This document shows positions 34,219-43,456 of a DNA stretch of 64,000 nucleotides, piece by piece. The stretch spans positions 310,001-374,000 of the forward strand of contig CAWHVW010000005.1 of NCBI GenBank assembly GCA_963832965.1, given 5' to 3'. This DNA comes from CAWACP01 sp963832965. GTDB taxonomy: Bacteria > Acidobacteriota > Terriglobia > Bryobacterales > Bryobacteraceae. Within the stretch, counting starts at the first letter, position 1. Each line of letters begins with the position of its first letter. The position numbers and the translations under genes were made by a program. The notes beneath the pieces were generated by a model. That model saw nothing but the letters and a program-made list of their open reading frames with translations, was not told the DNA's origin and did not search any database.

Positions 34219-36837
34219 CTACTCCACGGGAACGGATTTCGGCGTCACGTTCCAACCCTCAACTTCCAGCGCCTTTGGCCCGGTGCCCGCGTCAGAGAGC
34301 CTCGACGTGGCGCTGATTTCCCGCTTTTCGCCAGGAAGCAGCGCGAAGTAGTTGTCCTGCCACAATACCGGGAGCACTTCGCCCTGAGGTGCTTCCGGGT
34401 CTCGCCGCGGGCTGACCACTTTCAAATGCACCGAGAACGCGAGATGCCGGGTCGGGTTTTCAATGGTGACGTGTGTGATCCGGTCCGCGCCGTCCGTTTC
34501 CGCCGTTGCCGCAATGCGCAGTTCCACGCGAGGCAGGGAATTGAGCGCGGTGAGATCCGCATAGGACATGGTGGGCGTGTGGTACCACGTGGAATTCTCC
34601 CAGTCATGCACGTCCTCCTTCGTCGAGAGCCAGTAGAAATTTGTGCTCAACGTCTTGCCCGCGCCGTCCGCCAGCGTCAGTTGCACGAAGTACACCGGGC
34701 TCAGATCCTTGATCTCCGGGATCACGAAGACACGCCGCACCCCGTCGGCGGGAAGGTCGAAGGTCGCCTCCTGCGAGTATTTCTCGCTCATGTTCAGGTT
34801 GTAGATCTTCGCCGTCGCCTTCAGATTCTGGAAATCCTGATAAAACGAATTGACCACGGCGATGGAATGGTCGTCGTAGGAATACTGGATGTGCAGCGGC
34901 TCGCAGCCCTTCTTCGCGCCGAAGTACGATCCGCCCGGCCGCAGATAGTAATCGTAAAGGTGCCAGATCATGGAGGGCCAGGCGTTGTTGAGCATCCATT
35001 GGATCACCCCCGTGGCGCGGTACTTGTTGCGCCCGAAGGCCTCGAACATGGCGCGCTCTCCCTCATAGCTCATCACCTGCGCCTTCATGGCGAATTCTTC
35101 GAGGTTGGCGGAAGGTCCGTAGCGTTCATCCAGCGCCGTCCGGAAGACGTTCAGGTTCTTGAAAACCCCGCCGCCGGCGTGATAATCCCACCAGGAATCG
35201 ATGGGCCAGAGATGACCTTCGGGCAGCATGCGGCGCAGGCTGTCGACAGGTGGAATGGCCGGGCCAGGGCTGGTTTCAGTATTGAAGCCGTGCGCTCCGC
35301 CGCGCTGCTGGTCCAGCAGCCAGTAGCTGGGCGCAACATATTCGTAAGGTCCGGTCATCTTCATGCCGGTAGCGCCGGTCAGCGGCGTGGGTCGCTCGGT
35401 GGCCGATGATTCAAACGGATTCGGCCAGTTCAGCTCTTTCAGAATGCCTGCGTACATTGCTTCGATATCGGGCGGCGGTGGATTGTCGCTGCCGTTCATC
35501 CAGTTGAATGCCGACGGATGCCCGCGCAGCCGCCGAATCTGATCGCGCAGCGACTCAGCGGCGACGGTCCGGTCCTCATCGTCCCAGTCCTGCCAGTGCT
35601 CCCAGTGGTCGCAACAGCACCAGCCGGCCATCACCAAAATGCCCTTCTCGTCGGCTAGCCGCAAGAAGTTGTCGTCTTCGATTTTGCCTTCCATGCGCAC
35701 CGCGTTCAGGTTCAGATCGCGCACATACCTCAGCTCGTCTTCCTGGCGCTGGGGCGAGGCGCGAAGCAGTATGTCGAAGGTCCAGCCGCCCCCGCGAATC
35801 AGAATGCGATGGCCGTTGACGCTGAAAATGCGATGATCGCCATCCAGTTCGCTGGTGATTTCGCGGACACCGAAGCGCGTCTCCGTGGTGTCCGACACCG
35901 TCCCGCTGGTTTCGAAATCGAGCTTCAGCGTGTACAGGTTCTGCGGTCCCGTCTGCGCCGGCCACCAAAGCCGCGGATTGGCCACGTCGGTCTCGAACGC
36001 CACCACCTTCGTCTCGTCCTTCGCCAGCGTCACCGCCTGCGAAAGGTCGATGCTCTCGCTTTGTCCTTTCAAAGTTCCACTGACCGAATGCCCGGATTCA
36101 TTGTGCAGTTCGGCCGTGATGGTGAGATGCGCCTTGTCCACTGCGGGCAGGTCAAGCTTCGTAATCACCTGCGGGAAACGGATGGTCACCGGGCCGCTGG
36201 CGGTCAGGTACACGTCGCGCCATATGCCCATGCCCTTGTCGGGCGGCGCCGGGTTCCAATCCACGAAGGTGATGGCGAGGTCGTCGGGCGTGGGTGGGAA
36301 CACCTCAACGGCGAGCGCGTTGGGCTTGCCGGGGACCGCGATGCCGGTCACGTCGAATTCAAAAAGCCTCCAGGCGCCGGCCATCGTGCCAGCGCTGGCG
36401 AGCTGATGGCCGTTCAACCAGACGTTCGCCCGAAAGTTGATGCCGTCGAAATGGAGCTGGATTCTTTTGCCCGCGAAATCGGCGGGCGCGGTGAACTGCG
36501 TGCGATACCACCAGGATGAGCGGAACGCGCTCCCAGGCGGCATGGGGATATTGGAGAAGTTCTCGCCAACGGGATACGTGGTCCCCGGAATGGTCCGCAG
36601 ATTCGTGCCGAACGCCGGATCGGGATAAACCTGATCGGCCACCAGCGCCGCCATCACCGTGCAAGGCACCGTGGCCTTGTAGGAATTGCGCGGTTGGAAC
36701 GGCGTACCGGCCACCACCTCGTCCTGCTTCGCATCGGTGGAAGGCTGGATATACCAGCCGGTGGTGAGCGGCATCTTCGTGTCGGCGGCGTTCACTGACG
36801 CGATGAGCGCGGCCAGCAGGACGAGAGCGTGTTTCAT
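34219..36837 (-). CDS. Secreted GH2 exo-beta-D-glucosaminidase-like enzyme
   Basis: This 872-residue glycoside hydrolase has a signal peptide, a GH2 sugar-binding domain (RSSWWYRTQFTAP, DGINFRANVWLNG), an immunoglobulin-like domain and a TIM barrel. The catalytic region reads FNWMNGSDNPPP and HGFNTETSPGP. These match the acid Asp and nucleophile Glu sites of CsxA-type exo-beta-D-glucosaminidases, rather than the WNE and E motifs of beta-galactosidases. Such enzymes remove glucosamine from the non-reducing end of chitosan oligomers. It overlaps the upstream permease gene by 4 bp (ATGA), implying import of the product or a related amino compound. Related GH2 mannosidases are an alternative. Confidence 0.88.
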   Translation of the reverse strand: MKHALVLLAALIASVNAADTKMPLTTGWYIQPSTDAKQDEVVAGTPFQPRNSYKATVPCTVMAALVADQVYPDPAFGTNLRTIPGTTYPVGENFSNIPMPPGSAFRSSWWYRTQFTAPADFAGKRIQLHFDGINFRANVWLNGHQLASAGTMAGAWRLFEFDVTGIAVPGKPNALAVEVFPPTPDDLAITFVDWNPAPPDKGMGIWRDVYLTASGPVTIRFPQVITKLDLPAVDKAHLTITAELHNESGHSVSGTLKGQSESIDLSQAVTLAKDETKVVAFETDVANPRLWWPAQTGPQNLYTLKLDFETSGTVSDTTETRFGVREITSELDGDHRIFSVNGHRILIRGGGWTFDILLRASPQRQEDELRYVRDLNLNAVRMEGKIEDDNFLRLADEKGILVMAGWCCCDHWEHWQDWDDEDRTVAAESLRDQIRRLRGHPSAFNWMNGSDNPPPPDIEAMYAGILKELNWPNPFESSATERPTPLTGATGMKMTGPYEYVAPSYWLLDQQRGGAHGFNTETSPGPAIPPVDSLRRMLPEGHLWPIDSWWDYHAGGGVFKNLNVFRTALDERYGPSANLEEFAMKAQVMSYEGERAMFEAFGRNKYRATGVIQWMLNNAWPSMIWHLYDYYLRPGGSYFGAKKGCEPLHIQYSYDDHSIAVVNSFYQDFQNLKATAKIYNLNMSEKYSQEATFDLPADGVRRVFVIPEIKDLSPVYFVQLTLADGAGKTLSTNFYWLSTKEDVHDWENSTWYHTPTMSYADLTALNSLPRVELRIAATAETDGADRITHVTIENPTRHLAFSVHLKVVSPRRDPEAPQGEVLPVLWQDNYFALLPGEKREISATSRLSDAGTGPKALEVEGWNVTPKSVPVE

Positions 36838-38165
36838 GCTTCCCCTTCAGTGGGGATGGAGAAATCCACCAGATCGCCGCGAAATCCGCGGGTCTTCCAT
36901 GCGCCGAAAGCGATACCGGCCAGCATCCAGATGGCCCCGGCGATCTGCGCGGTGCGGCTCAGGTTCAACCATAGCAGCAGGCAGACCAGGAAGCCGATCA
37001 CCGGCGGGATCAGGTTCCCCAGCTTCTTCTCGCGTTCACGCACGTAATAGCGCACAAAGGCCGCCAGATTGACACCCATGAATGCAATCAGCGCGCCGAA
37101 GTTCAACAGCTCCGCTCCGAGCCCGAAATCGCGGATGGCCAGGGCGCCCGCCAGCGCGACGAAACCCACGAAGAGCACGTTATTCCGGGGGATGCGGCGC
37201 TTCGGTTCGATGGCCCCAAAGAACGATTTCGGCAGCGCGTTACTGCGCCCCATGCCGAACAGCAGCCGTGCCGCGCCGAGCTGCGCTCCCATTCCCGAGC
37301 CGAAATTCGCCACCACCAGGGTCACGCCGACAATCGCCAGCAGCGGATGCCACGCCCGTCCCGCGGCGTAGACGAAGGCCGTCGTCTCGTCCGGAAACGG
37401 TTCCGACGCAGGCCACAGCAACTGCGCGGCATAAACCTGCACCGCCGACAGCAGCCCGATCACCACGCAGGTGAGCACCGTGGCCAGCAGAATATTCCGC
37501 CGCGGGTTCTCCGCTTCCTCCGACAGGGTCGAGATGCCGTCAAATCCTATATAGGTGAGCACCGCGATCGAGGTTCCGCCCAACACCGCGCCCGTATTGA
37601 ACGTCGCCGGATCGTAAAAGGGGCGCGTAAAGAAGGCCAGGCCGTCATGTGGCCCGCCGAAGATGTAGCGCGCGGCGGCTACGAAGAACATGGTGATCAC
37701 CACGCCCATCCCGGCGGCCAGCGCGGCGTTAATACGCGCCGAGGTGCGCACACCCAGCACGTTCAGCCAGGTGAAGACCAGCGCCACGAACGCCGCCCAG
37801 CTCCAGTACGGGATGGCCGGCGCGAAAACATGCGCCTGCTGGCTGATCCAGATGATGCAGATCATGGGATTCAGCATATAGTCCATCACCATGCTCCAGC
37901 CGGTGACATAGCCCAGCGCGGGGTTGATCTCCTGGCCGACGTACGTGAATGCCGAACCGGCGCTGGGATAGGCGCGCGCCATTCGGCCGTAGCTGATGGC
38001 GGTGAACAGCATGGCCACCATGGCAACCAGGATGGTGGTCACCACGTGGCCGCGGCCACGATTGCTGAGCACGCCGAAAACGGACATGGGCGCCGTGGGT
38101 TGAATTACGATGACGCCGTAGAGAACCAGATCCCACAGCGTCAACGTCCGGCGGAGTTCAGGCAT
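36834..38165 (-). CDS. APC-family permease
   Basis: This 443-residue protein has about 12 hydrophobic helices. The N-terminal LTLWDLVLYGVIVIQPTAP and SYGRMARAYPSAGSAFTYVGQEI, and the mid-protein GFDGISTLSEEAENPRRN, are hallmarks of amino acid/polyamine/organocation transporters. The Gly-rich discontinuous helix 1 is replaced here by a sequence with fewer glycines. The ATG at 38165 is preferred to a TTG six codons upstream because the conserved PELRRTLTLWD segment follows at once. It is translationally coupled to the glucosaminidase. Confidence 0.9.
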   Translation of the reverse strand: MPELRRTLTLWDLVLYGVIVIQPTAPMSVFGVLSNRGRGHVVTTILVAMVAMLFTAISYGRMARAYPSAGSAFTYVGQEINPALGYVTGWSMVMDYMLNPMICIIWISQQAHVFAPAIPYWSWAAFVALVFTWLNVLGVRTSARINAALAAGMGVVITMFFVAAARYIFGGPHDGLAFFTRPFYDPATFNTGAVLGGTSIAVLTYIGFDGISTLSEEAENPRRNILLATVLTCVVIGLLSAVQVYAAQLLWPASEPFPDETTAFVYAAGRAWHPLLAIVGVTLVVANFGSGMGAQLGAARLLFGMGRSNALPKSFFGAIEPKRRIPRNNVLFVGFVALAGALAIRDFGLGAELLNFGALIAFMGVNLAAFVRYYVREREKKLGNLIPPVIGFLVCLLLWLNLSRTAQIAGAIWMLAGIAFGAWKTRGFRGDLVDFSIPTEGEA

Positions 38166-38247
38166 AGGTTTCCGGCAGATCAATATGATACTAGCCTGTT
38201 AACCTCCCTCGTCACATCGCGTACTAACCGGCAGAGGATTACAACAA

Positions 38248-39099
38248 ATGACTCGGTTCCTAACTGTGGGAATGCTGGCGGCATCCGCCATTCTGTTCTT
38301 GATGCCGCTCGCGAGCGCGCAGACGCCGCCGCCGGTAGCGCAGACGCCCGACCAGCCCGACGCCGAGCGCACCAAGCAGGATCTCTCCACCCTGCTGGAC
38401 CACTATCCGCCAACGCTGCGCGGCGTTCTCGCGCTGGACCCCGGTCTGCTCAGCAATCCGGCCTACCTCGCCCCGTACCCCGCTCTGGCAAGCTACCTGA
38501 ACGCGCACCCCGAAGTTGTCCGCAATCCGGTGTTCTACATCGGTGATGGATCGAATCCTCACTTCGGCCAGGACGCCGTGACGGATTTGTGGGGCAAAGT
38601 GCTGGATGGCTTCTCCATTTTCGCCGGGTTCGGCCTCGCCATCGGACTGCTCGTCTGGCTCATCCGAACGCTTATCGATTACCGCAGATGGAGCCGGCTG
38701 GCCAAGGTTCAGACCGATGTCCACACCAAGCTCCTCGATCGGTTTACCGCCCAGGAGGACCTTCTCGCGTATATTCAATCGCCGGCCGGCAGCAGGTTTC
38801 TGCAGTCGTCGCCCATCACTCTGGACGCCGCTCCCCGCAGCGTGGGCGCCCCTCTGGGACGCATTCTGTGGTCCGTGCAGGGCGGCGTGGTGCTGACCGC
38901 CGGCGGTATCGGCCTTCAGTTTGTGAGCGGGCACGTGGACGCTTCCGCCGCGCAGGCGCTCCATGTCCTGGGTGTCCTCGGCATCGCCCTCGGCGTGGGG
39001 TTCGTGATCTCGGCGATAATTTCATTTGTGATCTCGCAACGGCTGGGCCTCATTGACCCCCCGCCGTCGGGCTCTCGCGCCGAACTGCCCGGCGCCTGA
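38248..39099 (+). CDS. Membrane protein of unknown function preceding an ECF sigma gene
   Basis: This 283-residue protein has a signal peptide (MTRFLTVGMLAASAILFLMPLASAQ). A periplasmic segment (residues 25-115) with YPPTLRGVLALDPGLLSNPAYLAPYPALASYLNAHPEV follows. One membrane helix (ILVWLI region near 125-145), a cytoplasmic linker, and two more helices near 215-270 complete it. The short PYPAL and HPEV motif repeats resemble those of uncharacterised acidobacterial proteins that precede sigma/anti-sigma genes. It ends 7 bp before the sigma factor start, so the three genes probably form one unit and this protein may sense an envelope signal. Confidence 0.75.
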   Translation: MTRFLTVGMLAASAILFLMPLASAQTPPPVAQTPDQPDAERTKQDLSTLLDHYPPTLRGVLALDPGLLSNPAYLAPYPALASYLNAHPEVVRNPVFYIGDGSNPHFGQDAVTDLWGKVLDGFSIFAGFGLAIGLLVWLIRTLIDYRRWSRLAKVQTDVHTKLLDRFTAQEDLLAYIQSPAGSRFLQSSPITLDAAPRSVGAPLGRILWSVQGGVVLTAGGIGLQFVSGHVDASAAQALHVLGVLGIALGVGFVISAIISFVISQRLGLIDPPPSGSRAELPGA

Positions 39100-39106
39100 C
39101 AATCTT

Positions 39107-39670
39107 ATGTTTCCTGAGATGACGTTCATCGATATTCAGCGCGACCATGCCCTGGATGACGCTTCGGCAGATTTCGTGATGGACGAAGATGCCTTCCGCG
39201 CGTTTTATGAACGGACCGCGCGCGGGCTCTGGGCGTATCTCAGCCGGGTCACTGGTGACCGTCAACTCGCCGACGATCTGCTGCAGGAGACCTTCTACCG
39301 CTTTCTCCGCGCCTCCGCTACGCACGACAGCGAGGCGCACCGCCGTAATTCTCTCTACCGCATCGCCACCAATCTGGCGCGGGACGCCCGGCGGCGAAGC
39401 CTCGTTCGTGTCCCCTTGCACCCTGCCGGGGACGACATTGAGCGGGTTCCCGCCGTGCAGGACTCCGCTGCAGCGGACCGAACCACCGACGTGACGCGTG
39501 CCATGTCGCATCTCAAGCCGCGGGATCGCGCGATGTTGTGGCTGGCCTACGCCGAGGGGGCTTCGCACCGCGAGATCGCCAGTGCGCTGGGATTGAACGT
39601 GGCCAGCCTGAAGCCGATGTTGTTTCGCGCGCGGCGCAAGCTGGCCGCGCTGCTGGGCGGCGCGCGGTGA
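39107..39670 (+). CDS. ECF-type RNA polymerase sigma factor
   Basis: This protein of about 187 residues has region 2 (FRAFYERTARGLWAYLSRVTGDRQLADDLLQETFYRFLR) with the DDLLQETF core-binding motif. It also has region 4 (HLKPRDRAMLWLAYAEGASHREIASALGLNVASLKPMLFRARRKLA). The ATG at 39107 or 39119 is possible; neither has a clear ribosome binding site. It is followed by a zinc-finger membrane protein that should be its anti-sigma factor. A family A repeat lies in the 33-bp gap between them. Confidence 0.92.
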   Translation: MFPEMTFIDIQRDHALDDASADFVMDEDAFRAFYERTARGLWAYLSRVTGDRQLADDLLQETFYRFLRASATHDSEAHRRNSLYRIATNLARDARRRSLVRVPLHPAGDDIERVPAVQDSAAADRTTDVTRAMSHLKPRDRAMLWLAYAEGASHREIASALGLNVASLKPMLFRARRKLAALLGGAR

Positions 39671-39673
39671 ACC

Positions 39674-39700
39674 GAACCGCGACAGTCATGGAGCGGAACT
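39674..39700. repeat. Dispersed repeat family A, copy 4
   Basis: GAACCGCGACAGTCATGGAG followed by CGGAACT starts 3 bases after the sigma factor stop and ends 3 bases before the next ATG. It is nearly identical over more than 30 bases to copy 1. Confidence 0.8.
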
Positions 39701-39703
39701 AAG

Positions 39704-40216
39704 ATGATGAACCCAGTGGAATGCCAATTCGAACCCGAGACCCTCGCCGCGGTTCTCCAGTCCCGTTGGCCGGCTCGGGTCGATGACGAGTTGCGCCAGC
39801 ATGTGGCGCAATGCGGAATCTGCGCCGACGTTGTGGCCATTGCCGGTGTCATGGACGAAGCGCGCGAAGAATCGCGCTCGCGCGCCGTCGTTCCCGATGC
39901 CGGCCGGGTGTGGCGGCTCGCGCAACTGCGGGCCCACTGCGAAGCAGTCGAAGCGGCGGGGCGTCCCATTACCGCTGCGCAGACGGTCGCCTTTGCGTGC
40001 GCCATCGGCCTGCTCGGCGCTTGCTTCGGCGCAACCTCAACCTGGTTTCAATCGGCACTGGGAAGGGTAACCTCCACCGTGACGTCCTTCCGCATTCAAC
40101 CCGTGCTTCTTCCCGCCATGGCGCTTATGGCGGAACACGGCGCGCTCGTCCTCACCATGGCTGGCCTGGTGTTCCTGGTTCCTGCTATTGTGTGTCTGGC
40201 GGTCTTGCGGGACTAG
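39704..40216 (+). CDS. Putative zinc-finger anti-sigma factor
   Basis: This 170-residue protein begins with a soluble domain containing HVAQCGICADV. This is the HxxxCxxC core of the ZAS (zinc-associated anti-sigma) fold, with an upstream Cys in VECQFE. Two membrane helices follow (TVAFACAIGLLGACFG and LTMAGLVFLVPAIVCLAVL). Position directly after the ECF gene and the ZAS motif support binding and sequestration of that sigma factor at the membrane. The ribosome binding site for ATG 39704 would lie in the repeat. Confidence 0.85.
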   Translation: MMNPVECQFEPETLAAVLQSRWPARVDDELRQHVAQCGICADVVAIAGVMDEAREESRSRAVVPDAGRVWRLAQLRAHCEAVEAAGRPITAAQTVAFACAIGLLGACFGATSTWFQSALGRVTSTVTSFRIQPVLLPAMALMAEHGALVLTMAGLVFLVPAIVCLAVLRD

Positions 40217-40226
40217 CTCCGAAACG

Positions 40227-41375
40227 ATGTCCGACGACCAGATAACTCCTCCCCAGCGGCGCCAGATTGCGCGAGCGGCCATGATCGGCGGCGCGTGGCT
40301 GGCAATGCGGCCGGCCCTGGGCGCAACCCAGGACGCCTCGGACACCGTTCTGAACGTCCGCCAGTTCGGAGCGAAGGGCGACGCACAGAGCGACGACACC
40401 AAAGCCATCCAGAGCGCCATCGATTCCGCGGCCGCGCGCGGCGGCGCGGTCTTTGTACCTCCCGGCGTGTACCGGAGCGGGGAATTGCAGATGCGCCCGC
40501 ACGTCTCGCTCACCGGCATTCCGGCATGGGATTACGAGCGTCCGTTCGGCTCGGTGTTCCGGTTGGCGGATGAACATGCTTCCTGCCTCCTCAACATCGC
40601 CGGCGCGTTTGGCGCAACCATCGACGGCGTTTCCTTCGACGGCGGCAAGCTCGGTCAGGGCGTTCATGGCATCTGGCTGAACAAACCGGATTACGGCAAG
40701 CAGGAAGATACGTTCCGCATCGAGCGCTGCCAGATCGCCAATTTCAGCGGCGACGGCGTTCGTCTCACCCGCGCCTGGTGTTTCTCCATCCGCCACTCGA
40801 TGATCGCTTTCAATGGCGGCGACGGCATTTCGCTCCGCGGTTGGGATGGGTTCCTGCTCGACAACTGGCTCTCCGGAAACCAGGGCGCCGGATTCGCCGC
40901 GCGCAACGAGAACGCCTCCTGCACGTTCACCGGGAATCGCATCGAGTGGAACCACGCCGAAGGCATTCTGATCAACGGCGGCGACGGCTATAACATCACC
41001 GGCAATTTCTTCGATCGCTCAGGAACCTGCGGGCTGGCCGTGCTGGGCGGGGTGCAGATGAGCATCACCGGCAACTTCGTCAAGCGCAGCGGGAAGATGG
41101 CGAAACCCGGCACTTACGATTCCGCGCAGATCCGTCTGGAGAACACGCGCGGCATCGCCTGTTCCGCCAACAATCTTCAAGTGGGGCGTGACGATGGCGA
41201 CAAAGGGCTCTGGTCGCCCTCATACGGCATCGTCTACAAAGGCCTGGAGCACTGCGTCATCGCCAACAACGTCCTGCACGATGGCGCGCTGGAGCAATTG
41301 ATGATGGACCTCGGCAGCCACGGCGACGGAGCCGTAATCAAGGACAACCCCGGCTCCCTGTCGGCTCATCGATAA
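40227..41375 (+). CDS. Tat-exported right-handed beta-helix (pectate lyase superfamily) protein
   Basis: This 382-residue protein opens with a twin-arginine signal (QRRQIARAAMIGGAWLAM). It then has the Pectate_lyase_3-type start (LNVRQFGAKGDAQSDDTKAIQSAIDSAAARGGAVFVPPGVY), which is the entry turn of a parallel beta-helix. Repeated NxI/FxxN strands follow (FTGNRIEWNHAEGILINGGDGYNITGNFFDRSG). Such proteins act on polysaccharides as lyases, epimerases or hydrolases, and no catalytic residues can be assigned with confidence. It ends 27 bp before the convergent glmM stop. Confidence 0.88.
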   Translation: MSDDQITPPQRRQIARAAMIGGAWLAMRPALGATQDASDTVLNVRQFGAKGDAQSDDTKAIQSAIDSAAARGGAVFVPPGVYRSGELQMRPHVSLTGIPAWDYERPFGSVFRLADEHASCLLNIAGAFGATIDGVSFDGGKLGQGVHGIWLNKPDYGKQEDTFRIERCQIANFSGDGVRLTRAWCFSIRHSMIAFNGGDGISLRGWDGFLLDNWLSGNQGAGFAARNENASCTFTGNRIEWNHAEGILINGGDGYNITGNFFDRSGTCGLAVLGGVQMSITGNFVKRSGKMAKPGTYDSAQIRLENTRGIACSANNLQVGRDDGDKGLWSPSYGIVYKGLEHCVIANNVLHDGALEQLMMDLGSHGDGAVIKDNPGSLSAHR

Positions 41376-41389
41376 AATCCGCAAATTCG

Positions 41390-41401
41390 CGCGCATGCGC
41401 G
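41390..41401. repeat. 12-bp perfect palindrome between convergent genes
   Basis: CGCGCATGCGCG lies in the 27-bp gap between the beta-helix stop and the glmM stop. It has no T-run. It could act as a bidirectional transcription barrier or simply be GC-rich chance sequence. Confidence 0.4.
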
Positions 41402-41402
41402 T

Positions 41403-42758
41403 TCATTCGTGGCCGAGTTCCATGCGGATCTCCGACGCGATGCGTTCGGCCGCGGCCTTCACGCGGTCCATATCCGGGCCCTCCACCATCACTCGCGCCA
41501 GCGGCTCGGTGCCGGAGAAGCGGACATTCACGCGCCCCGCGCCGCCAAACCCATTTTCGACGTCGGCAATCGCCGCCTGCACGCCGGCAAGCTGCTCCAG
41601 CGGCCGCTTGTTCTTCACGCGGATGTTGACCAGCAGTTGCGGATAAATCTGCAGGTCTTCGGTAAGCTCGTCCAGATTTCGCCCGCTGCGCCGCATGACG
41701 TCCATTACGCGTAGAGCGGTGAGCAGACCATCGCCGGTAGTCGCGTGGTCCAGGAAAATGACGTGCCCGGATTGCTCGCCTCCCAGGATAGCCCCGCGGT
41801 CCAGCATCTCGGCCAGCACGTACTTATCGCCCACCGGCGTGCGCACCAGTTCGATGCCATCCGCCGCCAGAGCCTTCTCCAGCCCCAGGTTCGACATCAG
41901 CGTGGCCACCACCGCCGGCTGGCCGTCGTGATCGCGCAGCCTGCCCGCGCGATGCAGATCGCGGCCGTTGATCAGCAGCACGGCGTCGCCGTCGACAATC
42001 TTCCCCGAGTGGGAAATGAACAATGCGCGGTCGGCATCGCCATCGAAAGCCACCCCCATCTGCGCGCCGCGCTGCAGCACCACTTCGCGAAGCCCTTCCA
42101 GATGCAGGGAACCGCGGTTCAGGTTGATGTTGCGGCCATCGGGCGACACCCCAATCGCATGCACCTTCGCGCCCAGCCGTTCAAACAGCGGCGGGGCCAG
42201 CCACGACGCGCCGCCGTTGGCGCAGTCCACTACGATGTCAAAACCGGCCAGCCCACCCGGCGCGGCGGAGGCCAGATGCGCGGCGTACGCGCGGTCGAGT
42301 TCCTGGTCGGGGGCCAGTTCCCGCGGAGCCGGCGCGCCGCCCGCATCGAGAGCGCGCAAAATCCCCGTTTCGATCCCCTCTTCCACCTCATCCGGCAACT
42401 TGTAGCCGGAATGATCGATCACCTTGATGCCGTTGTCCTGAAATGGATTGTGCGAGGCGGAAATCATCACTCCGGCGGCGAAGGGCCCGGTCCTCGCCAG
42501 ATAAGCAATACCAGGAGTGGTGGTCACGCCGGCGAATTCCACCGTCACCGCGTGGCGCGCCAGCCCCTCGGCAATCAGGGATGCGATCCACGGTCCCGAC
42601 TCGCGGGTGTCCATGCCAATGACCACTGCGGCTTCGCGTCCCGAGGCGCGTACCCATTCGCCCAGAGCCATCCCCACCGCGAAAACCGTCTTTGCGTCAA
42701 GCGGAGTTTCGCCGGCCACGCCGCGAATTCCGTCGGTCCCGAAGAAATGGCGGGCCAT
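41403..42758 (-). CDS. glmM: Phosphoglucosamine mutase
   Basis: This 451-residue enzyme interconverts glucosamine-6-phosphate and glucosamine-1-phosphate for peptidoglycan precursor synthesis. It starts with FGTDGIRGVAG, has the phosphoserine loop MISASHNPFQDNG (Ser102), the metal loop DGDADR and the C-terminal phosphate-binding RFSGTEPLARVMVEG. Length is standard. It abuts the YbbR-domain gene directly, in the conserved cdaA-cdaR-glmM order. GlmM is known in Firmicutes to bind and inhibit CdaA. Confidence 0.97.
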   Translation of the reverse strand: MARHFFGTDGIRGVAGETPLDAKTVFAVGMALGEWVRASGREAAVVIGMDTRESGPWIASLIAEGLARHAVTVEFAGVTTTPGIAYLARTGPFAAGVMISASHNPFQDNGIKVIDHSGYKLPDEVEEGIETGILRALDAGGAPAPRELAPDQELDRAYAAHLASAAPGGLAGFDIVVDCANGGASWLAPPLFERLGAKVHAIGVSPDGRNINLNRGSLHLEGLREVVLQRGAQMGVAFDGDADRALFISHSGKIVDGDAVLLINGRDLHRAGRLRDHDGQPAVVATLMSNLGLEKALAADGIELVRTPVGDKYVLAEMLDRGAILGGEQSGHVIFLDHATTGDGLLTALRVMDVMRRSGRNLDELTEDLQIYPQLLVNIRVKNKRPLEQLAGVQAAIADVENGFGGAGRVNVRFSGTEPLARVMVEGPDMDRVKAAAERIASEIRMELGHE

Positions 42759-43427
42759 TTAATGATGTAAATCCTTCTGATCTGTTTTCTGGACGATCAC
42801 TGTATATGTTATTGTGCTCTGCGCGGCGGGCTGCACCTGAGGATCGCCGGTCCATACGTGTATTTGTCCGGAACGTTCGCCGACGATGCCGCTCAGGTCG
42901 ATGGGATCGGTTTGCAGCGCAGTGACGCCGGCCACATGGCTCTCCGGTCCCTTGACGCGCAGCGTGGGCGGGTGCAGTTCGCCGCGCAGCAGCTCATATC
43001 CGGCCGGCGGAGCCCCGCTGTACCGTGGCTCAACCTTTATGTCGCGCGTAAGAATGTGGTCGAACCGAAGACGAATCTGCGCGGGAATCGCCCGCGAGAA
43101 CGCCACGCCCAGCGGCAGGTTGGTGTCGTTCGAATTGATATTGAACGTTCGCTCGCCCGGTCCTTCCACATGGGCGAAATTCAACACCACGCTCACCGCG
43201 GCCAGGTTGTCCTGTTGAAGGCGGCGCGACGGGCCGCGTAACTCCAGGGTAACTTCACCCGGCATGCCCGAGCTGATATCAAGATCGTCCGCCAGGTTCT
43301 TGTATTGGACGCGCGCGGCCACGGAAGTGGCGGTTTCCGCGTCGCGGCCGATGGTGGCCCACAGCGCGAACGCCACCAACAAGGAGAGCAGCTTCCAGCC
43401 AAAGTTCTCCGTTAGCAGCCGCTTCAT
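42759..43427 (-). CDS. YbbR-domain (CdaR-like) regulator of the diadenylate cyclase
   Basis: This 222-residue protein has an N-terminal membrane helix (FGWKLLSLLVAFALWATI) and two or so YbbR domains outside the membrane (VQYKNLADDLDISSGMPGEVTLELRGP; VEPRYSGAPPAGYELLRGELHPPTLRVKGPESHV). In Firmicutes CdaR modulates CdaA activity. It lies between cdaA and glmM, is followed by glmM without a gap, and is preceded by a 61-bp spacer holding hairpin B copy 3. It has fewer YbbR repeats than the four common in Bacillus. Confidence 0.9.
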   Translation of the reverse strand: MKRLLTENFGWKLLSLLVAFALWATIGRDAETATSVAARVQYKNLADDLDISSGMPGEVTLELRGPSRRLQQDNLAAVSVVLNFAHVEGPGERTFNINSNDTNLPLGVAFSRAIPAQIRLRFDHILTRDIKVEPRYSGAPPAGYELLRGELHPPTLRVKGPESHVAGVTALQTDPIDLSGIVGERSGQIHVWTGDPQVQPAAQSTITYTVIVQKTDQKDLHH

Positions 43428-43456
43428 GCCCGCACCCCTGAGAAGTGGCCATGTGG

